Positions 10,655-18,869 of a stretch of 64,000 nt of DNA are shown piece after piece; within the stretch, counting starts at the first letter, position 1; every line of letters starts with the position of its first letter. Origin of the DNA: Arthrobacter crystallopoietes (GTDB lineage Bacteria; Actinomycetota; Actinomycetes; Actinomycetales; Micrococcaceae). Both the position numbers and the translations under genes were made by a program. The DNA lies in the NCBI RefSeq assembly GCF_002849715.1, contig NZ_CP018863.1, positions 2,852,001 through 2,916,000 on the forward strand, in the 5' to 3' direction. The notes under the pieces were generated by a model. The model was not told the origin of the DNA. It saw nothing but the letters and a program-made list of their open reading frames with translations, and did no database searches.

Positions 10655-12136
10655 TTAGTGGGTCGCGTCGAGAACCGGCCACGTGTGGACGGGCTCGTTG
10701 GTATGCATGTTGTGCGAATACTGCCGCGTCATCTCGGCCAGCGCTGCCGGACGGTCCAGTCCGTCTGCTTCAAGCCGCCGGAGGGTCTTGATCTGCCAGT
10801 TGGCGCCGTTCTGTTCCGTCTGGGCGCGGGCGCGCAGGATTTCCATGTACCGGTCGATCAGGTCCGGGGCCACGCGGAGGTCGGCCAGTCCGTCAGCGGC
10901 CAGCGGCAGCAGGTGGCGGACAATCAGCTCCACCACCGGGATGTCTCCGATGCCCGGCCAATAGACCATGGCTTCCAGCCCTTGCTTGGCGCAGTTGATG
11001 AAGTTATCGGCCGCACTCTTGAACGCGAGCCGGGACCACAGCGGCCTGTCCGCCGTCCTGATCATGCGGACCAACCCGAAGAAGAAGGCAGCATTGGCCA
11101 CGGTATCCACCACCGTAGGTCCGGCAGGCAGCAGCCGGTTTTCGAGCCGCAGGTTGGGCATGGTGTCGCCGGGGTCGTAAATGGGACGGTTCCAGCGGTA
11201 GACGGTGCCGTTGTGCAGGCGGAGCTCCGGAAGCAGCGGCGCGCCGGCCTTGGTCTGCTTGCCGGTGGTCCGCGAGAGCTCCGGCAGCAGGGCGGGGAAG
11301 TAGCGCACGTTCTCTTCAAACAGGTCGAAGATCGAGGTGATCCACCGTTCGCCGAACCAAACGCGGGGCCGGACGCCCTGATTGCGCATTTCCGGCGGCC
11401 TGGTGTCGATGGACTGCTTGAACACTTCGATCCGTGTCTCGTGCCAGAGCAGCTTCTCCATGAATACCGGCGAATTCGCCGCCAGCGCCACCTGCGGGCC
11501 GGCAACGATCTGGGCCGCGTTCCAGACCGGTGCGAATTCGGCCGGCTGGACCTGCAAGTGCAACTGCACGCTGGTGCAGGCGGCTTCCGGCGCAATGTTC
11601 TTGGCATAGAAGGACAGCGCCTCGATTCCGCGCAGGTCCATAAGCACGTCTTCGCCGCGGGCCTGCAGCACCGAGGTGTTAAGGGCGGCATAACGCTTGC
11701 CGGCGCTGAGCCAGGACATGTCTTCCACCAGAGCGTGTTTGAGCGTCGGCAGGATGCCGATCATGAGGATGCGGGCCTTCGCCGATGCTGCGCGTTCGTC
11801 CGCATGGTTCAACTGGTCGCGCAGGCTGTTCTCGAGCTCCTCAAGCCCGCGGCCGGCGACGGCGAGGGCCGGGTGGTTGAGCTCAATGTTGAAGGCGCCG
11901 ATCTCGGTTTGAAAAGCCGGATCGGCGATGGCTTCGAGCACCGCGGAGTTGCGCAGCGCGGGGGAGCAGTCCGCATTGGTCAGGTTCAGCTCCATCTCCA
12001 TACCAATGGAACCGGTTCCGGCGAACTCGGCCGTGGCGAGGTAATGCCCGAAGCTTTCCAGGTTTTCCAGCAGGCGTTCACGGTAACGGGTGCGCTGCTC
12101 ACGGCTGAACGTCTTGGTTTTGACTTCTGAGCCCAT
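10655..12136 (-). CDS. Glutamate-cysteine ligase family 2 (GCS2) protein
   Basis: 493-residue ATP-dependent carboxylate-amine ligase of the GCS2 family. Signature near the N-terminus: GTGSIGMEMELNL (metal/ATP-binding Glu residues, around residue 44), followed by TEIGAFNIELNHPAL. The longer N- and C-terminal regions resemble the ~490-aa actinobacterial subgroup annotated as glutamate-cysteine ligase, distinct from EgtA (about 430 aa). Many actinobacteria use mycothiol, not glutathione, so the true amine substrate is open; gamma-glutamylcysteine for ergothioneine or another thiol is possible. The ribosome binding site before ATG 12134-12136 is weak. A hairpin separates it from hsp20 upstream. 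Confidence 0.82.
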   Translation of the reverse strand: MGSEVKTKTFSREQRTRYRERLLENLESFGHYLATAEFAGTGSIGMEMELNLTNADCSPALRNSAVLEAIADPAFQTEIGAFNIELNHPALAVAGRGLEELENSLRDQLNHADERAASAKARILMIGILPTLKHALVEDMSWLSAGKRYAALNTSVLQARGEDVLMDLRGIEALSFYAKNIAPEAACTSVQLHLQVQPAEFAPVWNAAQIVAGPQVALAANSPVFMEKLLWHETRIEVFKQSIDTRPPEMRNQGVRPRVWFGERWITSIFDLFEENVRYFPALLPELSRTTGKQTKAGAPLLPELRLHNGTVYRWNRPIYDPGDTMPNLRLENRLLPAGPTVVDTVANAAFFFGLVRMIRTADRPLWSRLAFKSAADNFINCAKQGLEAMVYWPGIGDIPVVELIVRHLLPLAADGLADLRVAPDLIDRYMEILRARAQTEQNGANWQIKTLRRLEADGLDRPAALAEMTRQYSHNMHTNEPVHTWPVLDATH

Positions 12137-12210
12137 TCTTGAAGGTAACCATCACGGGGCCACCTTGTATAGAGTGGCGGGCCATGGGCCGAAGGCCGCC
12201 GGACAAGAGA

Positions 12211-12239
12211 CGGCCCCTCACCCGAAGGGCAAGGGGCCG
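12211..12239 (-). terminator. Hairpin terminator between hsp20 and the GCS2 gene
   Basis: CGGCCCCT (12211-12218) pairs with AGGGGCCG (12232-12239) with a 13-base loop, lying 18 bases past the hsp20 stop on the minus strand. It is a compact G+C-rich stem without a clear U-run. Confidence 0.55.
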
Positions 12240-12256
12240 CACCACGCCAGTCGGGG

Positions 12257-12718
12257 TTACGCCTCGACTGACTTCTGGTCGTCGGTAGCTTCGGCGCTAT
12301 CGACAGCCACCGTTTCAGCCGCTCCGGTGACAACCTCGATCTTGCGCGGCTTGGCCTTCTCACTGACCGGGATGGTCACAGAGAGGACGCCGTTCTCGTA
12401 CCGGGCTGAGATGGCATCGATATCGATGCCCTGGCCCAGATTGAGCTGGCGCAGGAACGAGCCGCCTTCACGCTCGCGGTTGAGCCACTTTACGCCTTCC
12501 GCGCCCCGCACCGTCCGCTCGGCCCGGATGGTCAGCAGCTGCCCGTCGACGTCGATGTCAACGGATCCCGGATCAATCCCAGGCAGATCTGCGTTCAGAA
12601 TGTAGTGGTCGCCGTCGCGATACAGGTCCATCGGCATGAGCCGCAGGCCCGGGCGGTTTTCCAGCAGGGCTCCGGCGACGCGGTCCAGTTCACGGAATGG
12701 GTCAAACTTCATGGCCAT
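12257..12718 (-). CDS. Small heat-shock protein, Hsp20 / alpha-crystallin family
   Basis: ATP-independent holdase chaperone of 153 residues. The start is set at the ATG at 12716-12718 (MAMKFDPFRELDR), because AAGGAG (minus strand, 12728-12733) is nine bases upstream; upstream ATG 12724 would leave only three bases. The alpha-crystallin domain runs about residues 35-130 with MDLYRDGDHYILNADLPG, VDGQLLTIRAERT, and the hallmark YENGVLSVTIPV. The family's C-terminal I-x-I/V motif is approximated by KIEVV. The acidic tail is short. The upstream region carries a perfect CIRCE element and a HAIR-like inverted repeat, so control by HrcA and HspR is likely. Confidence 0.95.
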   Translation of the reverse strand: MAMKFDPFRELDRVAGALLENRPGLRLMPMDLYRDGDHYILNADLPGIDPGSVDIDVDGQLLTIRAERTVRGAEGVKWLNREREGGSFLRQLNLGQGIDIDAISARYENGVLSVTIPVSEKAKPRKIEVVTGAAETVAVDSAEATDDQKSVEA

Positions 12719-12774
12719 AGTCATCAACTCCTTCGCATCAACGCCCCGTTCGGAGCGGTTGTCTTAGCTCTTCA

Positions 12775-12799
12775 TAGTTGAGCCCCCTTCGCTCAACTA
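12775..12799 (-). promoter_or_regulatory. HAIR-like HspR operator
   Basis: Inverted repeat TAGTTGAGC (12775-12783), seven bases, GCTCAACTA (12791-12799). The HspR HAIR consensus is CTTGAGT-N7-ACTCAAG. Here the TTGAG/CTCAA core and the N7 spacer match, with a symmetric C/G change at the inner position. It lies between the CIRCE element and the hsp20 start. Confidence 0.65.
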
Positions 12800-12809
12800 C
12801 GTTTACAGA

Positions 12810-12836
12810 TTAGCACTCAGGTGCAAGGAGTGCTAA
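12810..12836 (-). promoter_or_regulatory. CIRCE element (HrcA operator)
   Basis: TTAGCACTC (12810-12818), nine bases, GAGTGCTAA (12828-12836): an exact match to the CIRCE consensus TTAGCACTC-N9-GAGTGCTAA bound by HrcA. A minus-strand TTGCAC (-35-like) falls in its spacer, with TAAACG about 15 bases later, so the operator appears to overlap the promoter. Confidence 0.95.
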
Positions 12837-12959
12837 CTCTTCTTGATAGCTGTCAGCGAACAAATGACTAACCGATTCACCCAATCCTCTGGACGGGCGC
12901 TGCCAACGGACGTAGCCTGAAATTCGGAAGCAAAACTGGTCGTCACGGGGGTGGTCACA

Positions 12960-14105
12960 GTGCGCGTTGAGCTGCTGTCCCGTGTGCCCGTCTTGTTGCG
13001 CAAGGTCGTGCTCACAGCTGCAGCCACCGCCGGATTCGCCCTTTTCGGGATCGCCGGCGCGAGTGCCGCGGATGCTGACGGCGGCCTTCTGACCGAAGTA
13101 CTCAGTTCAGAAACCCAAACAACGACGGCGACGCTCACCGAGGAGCTCAAACCCGTTACCGACAACGTCGGGGCAGCGACAGGGAAGCTGGCGCCTGTTA
13201 CCGGCCAACTTGCGGCCGTGACGGAAAAGGTCGCCCCGGTTGTCGAAAAGGCCGCCGCTCCTGCCGGCGCTGCTTCGGAGTCAGTCGGGCAGACCACACA
13301 GCCGGTTACAGGGGCAGCGCACGAGGTGGCTGGCGCTGTTGCCGCCGTGTCGGATCCTGTCCTTGAATCGGCCGCGCCATTGACCGAACCGGTGCTCGAA
13401 ACCGCAGCAGACGTCGTGGAGCCCGTCGTTGAGTCGGGCACTTCCGCCGTGCAACCGGTAGTGACTCCGGTTGTCGAAGCCGCAGCCCCTGTTGCCGATC
13501 CGGTGATTGAAGCTGCTGCGCCCGTCGTCGATCCGGTCGAAGAGGCAGCTGAACCTATCGTTGACGCAGTAGAAGCAGGTGGGCTGGCCAGCGATACCGC
13601 TGATTCGAACGGAACAATTACGGCGGTCGAAGACGGCCCCACCGCGGAAACATCATCATCGGTTCCCGTCGCGGCAGCTGAGGTTTCCGCCAGCCAACTC
13701 GAGAAGGACCCTACAGAAGCCGCTACCGCCGCTGGGGCATCGGACAACCGCCAGGAAGAAGGACGCGAAACAGCACCCGCTCCGGCGAAGCTTCAACCAA
13801 CTCCGGCGCAGTTCTTGGCCCAAATGGCCTACACACCTTCGGCGGTGATGGAGCAGGATGCCCATCGTGCGGCCGGAGAGTCGTATCCTGGCCAACCAGT
13901 CGCGGCTATCCCGGCGGCCGTCCCAGCAGGTGTTGGCGGAAGCGGTTCTACTGCCGCTGGCGGAAATGCCTCCGCCGGCCAGAGCGCCGCTGACGTACCT
14001 TTCTCTAATCTGCTCCCGCCGTTCGCCAACTCGGGTACTACCGATGGCTCGGCTTGGAGTCTGCCCGCTTCACGTTCGTCGGATCCCGGTTCCTCTCCTG
14101 ATTGA
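12960..14105 (+). CDS. Exported Ala/Val/Pro/Glu-rich repeat protein
   Basis: 381-residue secreted protein. GTG 12960 is chosen over GTG 12951 because the GGGGG run at 12947-12951 then sits at ribosome-binding distance. A signal peptide is clear (LLRKVVLTAAATAGFALFG, cleavage near ASAAD). Residues about 55-215 are imperfect 10-15-residue repeats of the type EAAAPV.DPV and KVAPVVEKAA, predicted to be extended or coiled. The remainder is Ser/Ala/Gly-rich with no C-terminal membrane helix or sorting signal. Function unknown. It sits 85 bases upstream of the wall-anchored acidic protein on the same strand, so both probably belong to one cell-envelope transcription unit. Confidence 0.7.
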   Translation: MRVELLSRVPVLLRKVVLTAAATAGFALFGIAGASAADADGGLLTEVLSSETQTTTATLTEELKPVTDNVGAATGKLAPVTGQLAAVTEKVAPVVEKAAAPAGAASESVGQTTQPVTGAAHEVAGAVAAVSDPVLESAAPLTEPVLETAADVVEPVVESGTSAVQPVVTPVVEAAAPVADPVIEAAAPVVDPVEEAAEPIVDAVEAGGLASDTADSNGTITAVEDGPTAETSSSVPVAAAEVSASQLEKDPTEAATAAGASDNRQEEGRETAPAPAKLQPTPAQFLAQMAYTPSAVMEQDAHRAAGESYPGQPVAAIPAAVPAGVGGSGSTAAGGNASAGQSAADVPFSNLLPPFANSGTTDGSAWSLPASRSSDPGSSPD

Positions 14106-14190
14106 TCTGGTTCGCGCTGCCCTTTCCGGCGGCACAGGGACCACTGCCACCCGCAACAGGGCGGCAATAGATTCAATCAGGAGAACAACC

Positions 14191-16494
14191 ATGCGGAGAA
14201 CAATGCAGACGGCGCTGTGCAGCGTCGTCTTTAGCGGAGGACTTCTCGTCCTCGGTTCCGCGGCTGCTTCAGCCGCGGAATATGAACCACCGGAGCCTGC
14301 GGTTGCTCCGGACAGCACAGTGGCAGTTGATGCGGACGTGGATGTAGTCACGGACGACGTGGCACTCGATGCCGTAGCGGATGACGCCCAGGTCCTCGGT
14401 CTCCAGGCAGGCGCGGATCTCGACTCCGAACTGCTCGCAGCCGAGTCGGTGGCTGATGTTGTTGCCGACGTAGAACTCGGCGGCGATGCAGCTGAGTATG
14501 CCACTCCCGTCGAGGCGGAGCCCGTCAATCAGACCGAGCCGGCCGCTGCAGTAGTGAACGCGGATGTCCAGGTCAATGAGGCAGCGTTGGACTACACCGA
14601 TGCAGCTGAACCTGAGGCCGTCGAAACTGAAGCAGCCGTAGTTGCAGATGCTGATGTTGCCGTCGGGGCAGCAGAACAGGACTACGCGATTGCCGAAGAA
14701 CCTCAGGCGACGGAAGCAGAGGTGGCAGCGGTTGCGGATGTAGAAGCCGAAGCCGATGTCGTACTCTCCGACTCTGATGGAGTGGTAGATACCAGCACTG
14801 TCGAGGCTGACGCGGACGTGATGGCAGAAGCCACGGTGGGTACCGAGGAAGGCGCACCGGCCGAAGCAACCGACGAGGCCGAAGCCCCAGCAGCACAGAC
14901 CGACGCGGACGCCGCTGCGGATGTGGTGGTCGAAGATGTTGCTGCTGCCGATGTTGACGCTGCTGCGGATGTAAATGTGGCGCAGGACGAAGAGAACCTG
15001 GCCGATGTGGCCGCTGGCATTTGCCTTGATGCTGATGTTGCTCTGTTGGGTGACGGTCTGTCGGCGGGCGGGTTGCCGTGCCGCACGACAGAGGGTGATG
15101 CCGGTGCCGAAGGCGGCGTGAGTGCCGAGGAGGATGCGGAAGCTGATGTGGTGGTCGAGGATGTTGCTGCTGCCGATGTTGACGCTGCTGCGGATGTAAA
15201 TGTGGCGTTGAATGAGGACGGTTTTGGTGACCTTGCCGCGGATGTTTGCCTTGATGCTGATGTTGCTCTGTTGGGTGACGGTCTGTCGGCGGGCGGGTTG
15301 CCGTGCCGCACGACAGAGGGTGATGCCGGTGCCGAAGGCGGCGTGAGTGCCGAGGAGGATGCGGAAGCTGATGTGGTGGTCGAGGATGTTGCTGCTGCTG
15401 ACGTTGACGCTGCTGCAGATGTAATCGTGGCGCTGGACGAAGACAACCTGACCGATGTGGCCGCTGGCATTTGCCTTGATGCTGATGTTGCTCTGTTGGG
15501 TGACGGGCCCTCGGCGGACGGCTTGCCGTGCAGCACCGTGGAGAGCAATACGGGTAGCGATGACGGTCTGCTTGCCGCCGATGCGGACGTACTTGCGGAT
15601 GCAACGGTGGTGATTGGCGAAGTGATCGGTACCGATGACTTCAATAACGTCGACACTGATGTTGCCGGAGCCCTTGTTGCCGAGATGGAGACCGTTGTCA
15701 GCGCTGGCTACGGCGACGGAGTTGGCGTAATTGCCGACATGTGTCTGGATACCGCGCTGGTCCTTGGAGGCCATGCGACAGGTGACAATGACTGCCTGGC
15801 GGGAACAGCAGGCAATGGGACCGGCGGTGCTGTGGATACCGATGGAGCAGCGGGACCGGATCCGGCTGATGAGGGGGCAACAGATCCGGAGTCGGGCAGT
15901 GACGGTACCGAAGGATCGGACGGCACAGGCGACAATACAACCGGCGATGCGACCGGCGGCGATGCAACCGGAGGAGAGAGCAACGACGGCGACAGCGTAG
16001 CTGGAACGCAGGGTTCCGGTAATGCCGGCATTCCTACTGGAGGCGACACCGCCACCGGGACGGATGCTGGAACCGATGCAACCGAGTCGAACACGGATTC
16101 GCCTGCAGGAATCGCCGGAGACCGAGGGGTCCTCGCTGGTGGTGAAGGAACTCTCGGAATGGAAGGAACCCTTGATTCTGCCTTCGTTGCTGCTGCTGAT
16201 GGCAGTGCGGCAATCCTGGGGACGCAGGGTGAGCCAGTGGCAAGCGGCGTTGAAGTATCGGCAGCCGCTAACCGCATCGCAGGCAGCGACGCGACCGGAA
16301 CCAACAGCGGAACGCTGGCGGCCGGCGTCGTTGTTGGTAGTTCGGCTGCCGGCACGCCAGGTGCCGACGGCACAGAAACCCTCGCCGAGACAGGAGCCAG
16401 CACGACGCACCTGCTGTTCGGCGGGATGGCGATGATTCTGCTCGGCGGCCTGCTGGCCATCAGGCGGAAGGAAGTTGCTCCGATGCGGAGCTAA
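14191..16494 (+). CDS. LAxTG wall-anchored acidic Asp/Val/Ala repeat protein
   Basis: 767-residue surface protein starting MRRTMQTALC at ATG 14191; AGGAG at 14179-14183 is spaced seven bases. A signal peptide ends near ASAAE. The body is very acidic, made of DADVDVV-type runs. Three tandem 75-residue repeats follow (bases 14917-15141, 15142-15366, 15367-about 15530), each with VVVEDVAAADVDAAADV and a loop holding two Cys (CLDADVALLGDG ... LPC). A degenerate fourth copy occurs at ADMCLDTALVLGG. A Gly/Thr/Asp-rich stretch leads to LAETG, a hydrophobic helix (LLFGGMAMILLGGLLAI) and RRKE, the sorting layout of class E sortase substrates. No enzymatic domain is seen; adhesion, calcium binding or wall structure are possible roles. 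Confidence 0.85.
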   Translation: MRRTMQTALCSVVFSGGLLVLGSAAASAAEYEPPEPAVAPDSTVAVDADVDVVTDDVALDAVADDAQVLGLQAGADLDSELLAAESVADVVADVELGGDAAEYATPVEAEPVNQTEPAAAVVNADVQVNEAALDYTDAAEPEAVETEAAVVADADVAVGAAEQDYAIAEEPQATEAEVAAVADVEAEADVVLSDSDGVVDTSTVEADADVMAEATVGTEEGAPAEATDEAEAPAAQTDADAAADVVVEDVAAADVDAAADVNVAQDEENLADVAAGICLDADVALLGDGLSAGGLPCRTTEGDAGAEGGVSAEEDAEADVVVEDVAAADVDAAADVNVALNEDGFGDLAADVCLDADVALLGDGLSAGGLPCRTTEGDAGAEGGVSAEEDAEADVVVEDVAAADVDAAADVIVALDEDNLTDVAAGICLDADVALLGDGPSADGLPCSTVESNTGSDDGLLAADADVLADATVVIGEVIGTDDFNNVDTDVAGALVAEMETVVSAGYGDGVGVIADMCLDTALVLGGHATGDNDCLAGTAGNGTGGAVDTDGAAGPDPADEGATDPESGSDGTEGSDGTGDNTTGDATGGDATGGESNDGDSVAGTQGSGNAGIPTGGDTATGTDAGTDATESNTDSPAGIAGDRGVLAGGEGTLGMEGTLDSAFVAAADGSAAILGTQGEPVASGVEVSAAANRIAGSDATGTNSGTLAAGVVVGSSAAGTPGADGTETLAETGASTTHLLFGGMAMILLGGLLAIRRKEVAPMRS
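14917..15530 (+). repeat. Tandem 225-bp coding repeats in the wall protein
   Basis: Copies start at 14917, 15142 and 15367; the third is truncated and diverged at its end. Bases 15021-15173 and 15246-15398 are identical over 153 bases at an offset of exactly 225, pointing to recent duplication or gene conversion. The period is a multiple of three, so the frame is kept. Confidence 0.95.
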
Positions 16495-16508
16495 CGGAAC
16501 GGCAGGCA

Positions 16509-16570
16509 GTGGTGCGGCCTCTTCATTGGGAACTTGGCGAGAGCCAAACGCCGGAAGAGGCCGCATCCAC
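16509..16570 (+). terminator. Branched terminator after the wall protein gene
   Basis: TGCGGCCTCTTC (16513-16524) pairs with GAAGAGGCCGCA (16554-16565), extended by GTGG/CCAC with one bulge. A small inner stem TTGGC-GAGA-GCCAA occupies 16534-16547. It begins 15 bases after the stop codon. No long T-run. Confidence 0.7.
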
Positions 16571-16603
16571 CCTTGTCCGAATATTGATATAACTCTCCAC
16601 ATA

Positions 16604-16632
16604 GTGGACGCTCAAGGCGGAGCATTTATAAG
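16604..16632 (+). promoter_or_regulatory. Candidate promoter giving a leaderless transcript
   Basis: GTGGAC (16604-16609), 17 bases, TATAAG (16627-16632). The expected start of transcription, about seven bases on, coincides with ATG 16641, and no ribosome binding site lies at a normal distance. Leaderless messages are common in actinobacteria. Confidence 0.5.
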
Positions 16633-16640
16633 CTTGCGCA

Positions 16641-17624
16641 ATGACTTCGCCAGTTGAACCACCGCGGACAGCAACCGCCAGCATCGATACCACCAGGGAA
16701 GACCGGGCCGCGACAATAGCGGTCACACTGTTCCCGATCCTGATTCTGGCCGGCGGTGTCGTAGCTTTCCTGTTCCCCTCGGCCTTCACCGGCTGGGGAA
16801 CGCTGGTGACACCGGCGCTGGGTATCATCATGTTCGGCATGGGGCTCACCCTCACGCCGCCGGACTTCGCGCTGATCGCCAAGCGGCCGATTCCTGTGGT
16901 GCTCGGGGTTATTGCGCAGTTCGTCATCATGCCGCTGCTGGGCCTGCTGATCAGCATGGCGCTGGGACTGCCGCCGGCGCTGGCGGCCGGCGTGATCCTG
17001 GTGGGCTGCTGCCCCGGTGGGACTGCCTCCAACGTGGTGTCTTACCTGGCCAAGGGCGATGTCGCCCTGTCAGTGGCCATGACCTCTGTATCGACGTTGC
17101 TGGCTCCGCTGCTGACACCGGTGCTGACCTTATGGCTGGCCAACCAGTACATGCCGGTCGATGCCGCCTCCATGGCCGGGTCGATCGTGCAGATTGTGCT
17201 GATCCCCGTGGTGCTGGGCCTGGTGGCACGCTTCTTCCTGCCAGGGCTCGTGGCCAAGGCGCTGCCGCTGCTGCCCTGGGTCTCGGTCCTGGCCATTACC
17301 TACGTGGTGATCGCCGTCGTCTCCGGCAGCGCGGCGGCCATCGCTGCCGCAGGTCTGCTGGTGCTCATTGCGGTGGTGCTGCACAACGGCCTCGGCTACG
17401 CGCTCGGTTACGGGGCCGCACGCCTGTTCAAGCTGCCGGTTTCCTCGCGCCGCACCACGGCCATCGAGGTGGGCATGCAGAACTCGGGCCTTGCTGCCGG
17501 CCTCGCCGCCCAGCACCTCACGCCCGAATCCGCGCTGCCTGCCGCCATCTTCTCCGTGTGGCACAACGTCTCCGGTGCGCTGCTTGCCGCGTTCTGGCGC
17601 CGCCGGGATGCCGCCAAGTCCTGA
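16641..17624 (+). CDS. Bile acid:sodium symporter (BASS) family transporter
   Basis: 327-residue membrane protein with about ten helices. Family signatures are clear: GMGLTLTPPDF in the first repeat, GCCPGGTASN in the crossed helix of the core domain, and EVGMQNSGLAAGLA in the second repeat. BASS proteins couple sodium to uptake of organic anions such as bile acids, pyruvate, pantothenate or sulfonates; the bacterial YocS/PanS-like subgroup is closest by texture, but the substrate is not predictable. The N-terminal 25 residues are polar. The ATG appears leaderless. It stands alone, convergent with the oxidoreductase gene downstream. Confidence 0.9.
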   Translation: MTSPVEPPRTATASIDTTREDRAATIAVTLFPILILAGGVVAFLFPSAFTGWGTLVTPALGIIMFGMGLTLTPPDFALIAKRPIPVVLGVIAQFVIMPLLGLLISMALGLPPALAAGVILVGCCPGGTASNVVSYLAKGDVALSVAMTSVSTLLAPLLTPVLTLWLANQYMPVDAASMAGSIVQIVLIPVVLGLVARFFLPGLVAKALPLLPWVSVLAITYVVIAVVSGSAAAIAAAGLLVLIAVVLHNGLGYALGYGAARLFKLPVSSRRTTAIEVGMQNSGLAAGLAAQHLTPESALPAAIFSVWHNVSGALLAAFWRRRDAAKS

Positions 17625-17648
17625 CCAAGAACGTAGTCGGGCTGCGGG

Positions 17649-18740
17649 TCAGTCCGCTACCGGCACGGCCCGATCGTTCACATAGCTGACGCCGAGCTGG
17701 GCGCGCACGCCGTCGAACAGGCGCATGGTGTTCAGCGTGTCGTCCAGCGGCATGGTTGGACTTTCCAACAGGCCCTGCTGGATGCAGCGGGTGACATCGC
17801 GCAGTTCATACACATAGTTCTGGCCCACGGGCTCGAAGGTCTCGATTCGCGGCGTTGAGTTGTGCTCCCGGATGATCAGTTCCGTTGGGTTGTGCAGCGG
17901 ACTGTTGGTGCGCAGCCAGCCGTTGCTGCCGCAGACGGTGGCGGTCCGGGGCGAGGACGCCAGGAGCGAGGAAGTCAGCTGCGCCTGGGCACCCGAGCTA
18001 TAGGTGAGGGTCAGCGCGTTCTGGGCGTCCACGCCGTCGTCGTTAACATGGCCGACGGCGGTGATGGTCTGCGGGAATCCCAGCGTGCCGAGGGCCCACG
18101 TGAGCGGGTAGACGGTCAGATCCAGTAGGGCCCCTCCGCCGGCAGTCGGATTCCACAGCCGGGCGGCCGGGTCATAGAGGGCGGGAAAGCCTATGTCCGC
18201 CTGCAGCCACTGGATGACGCCGAGCTCGCCGGAGTGGAGGATCTCCCACGCGCGGTGGACGATCGGCAGGAACCGCGTCCACACCGCCTCCATCAGGAAC
18301 AGCGAGTTGCTCCGGGCCAGTTCGGCCAGCTCCAGGGCCTCGCGCGCATTGATGGTCAGGGACTTTTCGCACAGCACGTTCTTGCCGGCTTCCAGTGCGC
18401 TCCGGGCAATTTCGTAATGCTGGCCGTGCGGGGTGGCCACGTAGACAATATCGACGTCGGGGTCCGCGAAGAGCTGTTCGTAGCCTTTGCCGCCGTCGTT
18501 ATCAAAATAGGCGGTGGCAAAGCCGAACTGGTCCCGGAAGGCCAGCGCGTTTTCCGCCACCCGCGAGCTCACCGCCTGCAGCACGGAGTCCTCGAGCAGG
18601 GCGATGTCACCGCTGACTTTGGCCGCGACCTTGCCCGTCGAGACCACGCCCCAGCGCAACGGCCGGCCGGTCGCGGTCAGCGGGCTGGGTGCCCCGGGGG
18701 CGGCGCAGGGCGGCGTGATGATTCGCGGGGGCGTTGTCAT
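17649..18740 (-). CDS. Gfo/Idh/MocA family oxidoreductase
   Basis: NAD(P)-dependent dehydrogenase of 363 residues acting on a sugar-like or diol substrate. The start at ATG 18738-18740 places the Rossmann strand LRWGVVSTGKVA near residue 28; longer starts have no better ribosome binding site. The N-terminal domain carries VVSTGKVAAK and VLCEKSLTINAREALELAELAR, the latter the family's catalytic Lys motif (EKP in most members, here EKS). The C-terminal domain has VWTRFLPIVHRAWEILHSGELG and GGGALLDLTVYPL, typical of the dihydrodiol dehydrogenase / 1,5-anhydrofructose reductase branch. No sugar genes adjoin it, so the substrate is open. Confidence 0.85.
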   Translation of the reverse strand: MTTPPRIITPPCAAPGAPSPLTATGRPLRWGVVSTGKVAAKVSGDIALLEDSVLQAVSSRVAENALAFRDQFGFATAYFDNDGGKGYEQLFADPDVDIVYVATPHGQHYEIARSALEAGKNVLCEKSLTINAREALELAELARSNSLFLMEAVWTRFLPIVHRAWEILHSGELGVIQWLQADIGFPALYDPAARLWNPTAGGGALLDLTVYPLTWALGTLGFPQTITAVGHVNDDGVDAQNALTLTYSSGAQAQLTSSLLASSPRTATVCGSNGWLRTNSPLHNPTELIIREHNSTPRIETFEPVGQNYVYELRDVTRCIQQGLLESPTMPLDDTLNTMRLFDGVRAQLGVSYVNDRAVPVAD

Positions 18741-18869
18741 GAATCCATCATTACCGCTACGAATGATAACGTCCATCAAGCGGCGCAAGTCTCAACGTTT
18801 CACCTCAGGGTGGTGCCGCGCTGTTCGGGTGCCCCGCGAGTGGCACCTTCATCGAAATGGGGGATAGGC

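Noticed and set aside
14917..15530. Direct repeats considered as a CRISPR array
   Set aside because: The repeats are 225 bp, contiguous, coding and without unique spacers.
14269..16602. Long open frames on the minus strand and in other frames across the wall protein gene
   Set aside because: They mirror the repetitive, G+C-rich coding strand, lack family motifs and have no ribosome binding site; the plus-strand frame has a signal peptide and a sorting signal.
18747..18767. ATCATT-N9-AATGAT inverted repeat upstream of the Gfo/Idh/MocA gene
   Set aside because: Short and AT-limited; no second copy or known consensus, so not called as an operator.
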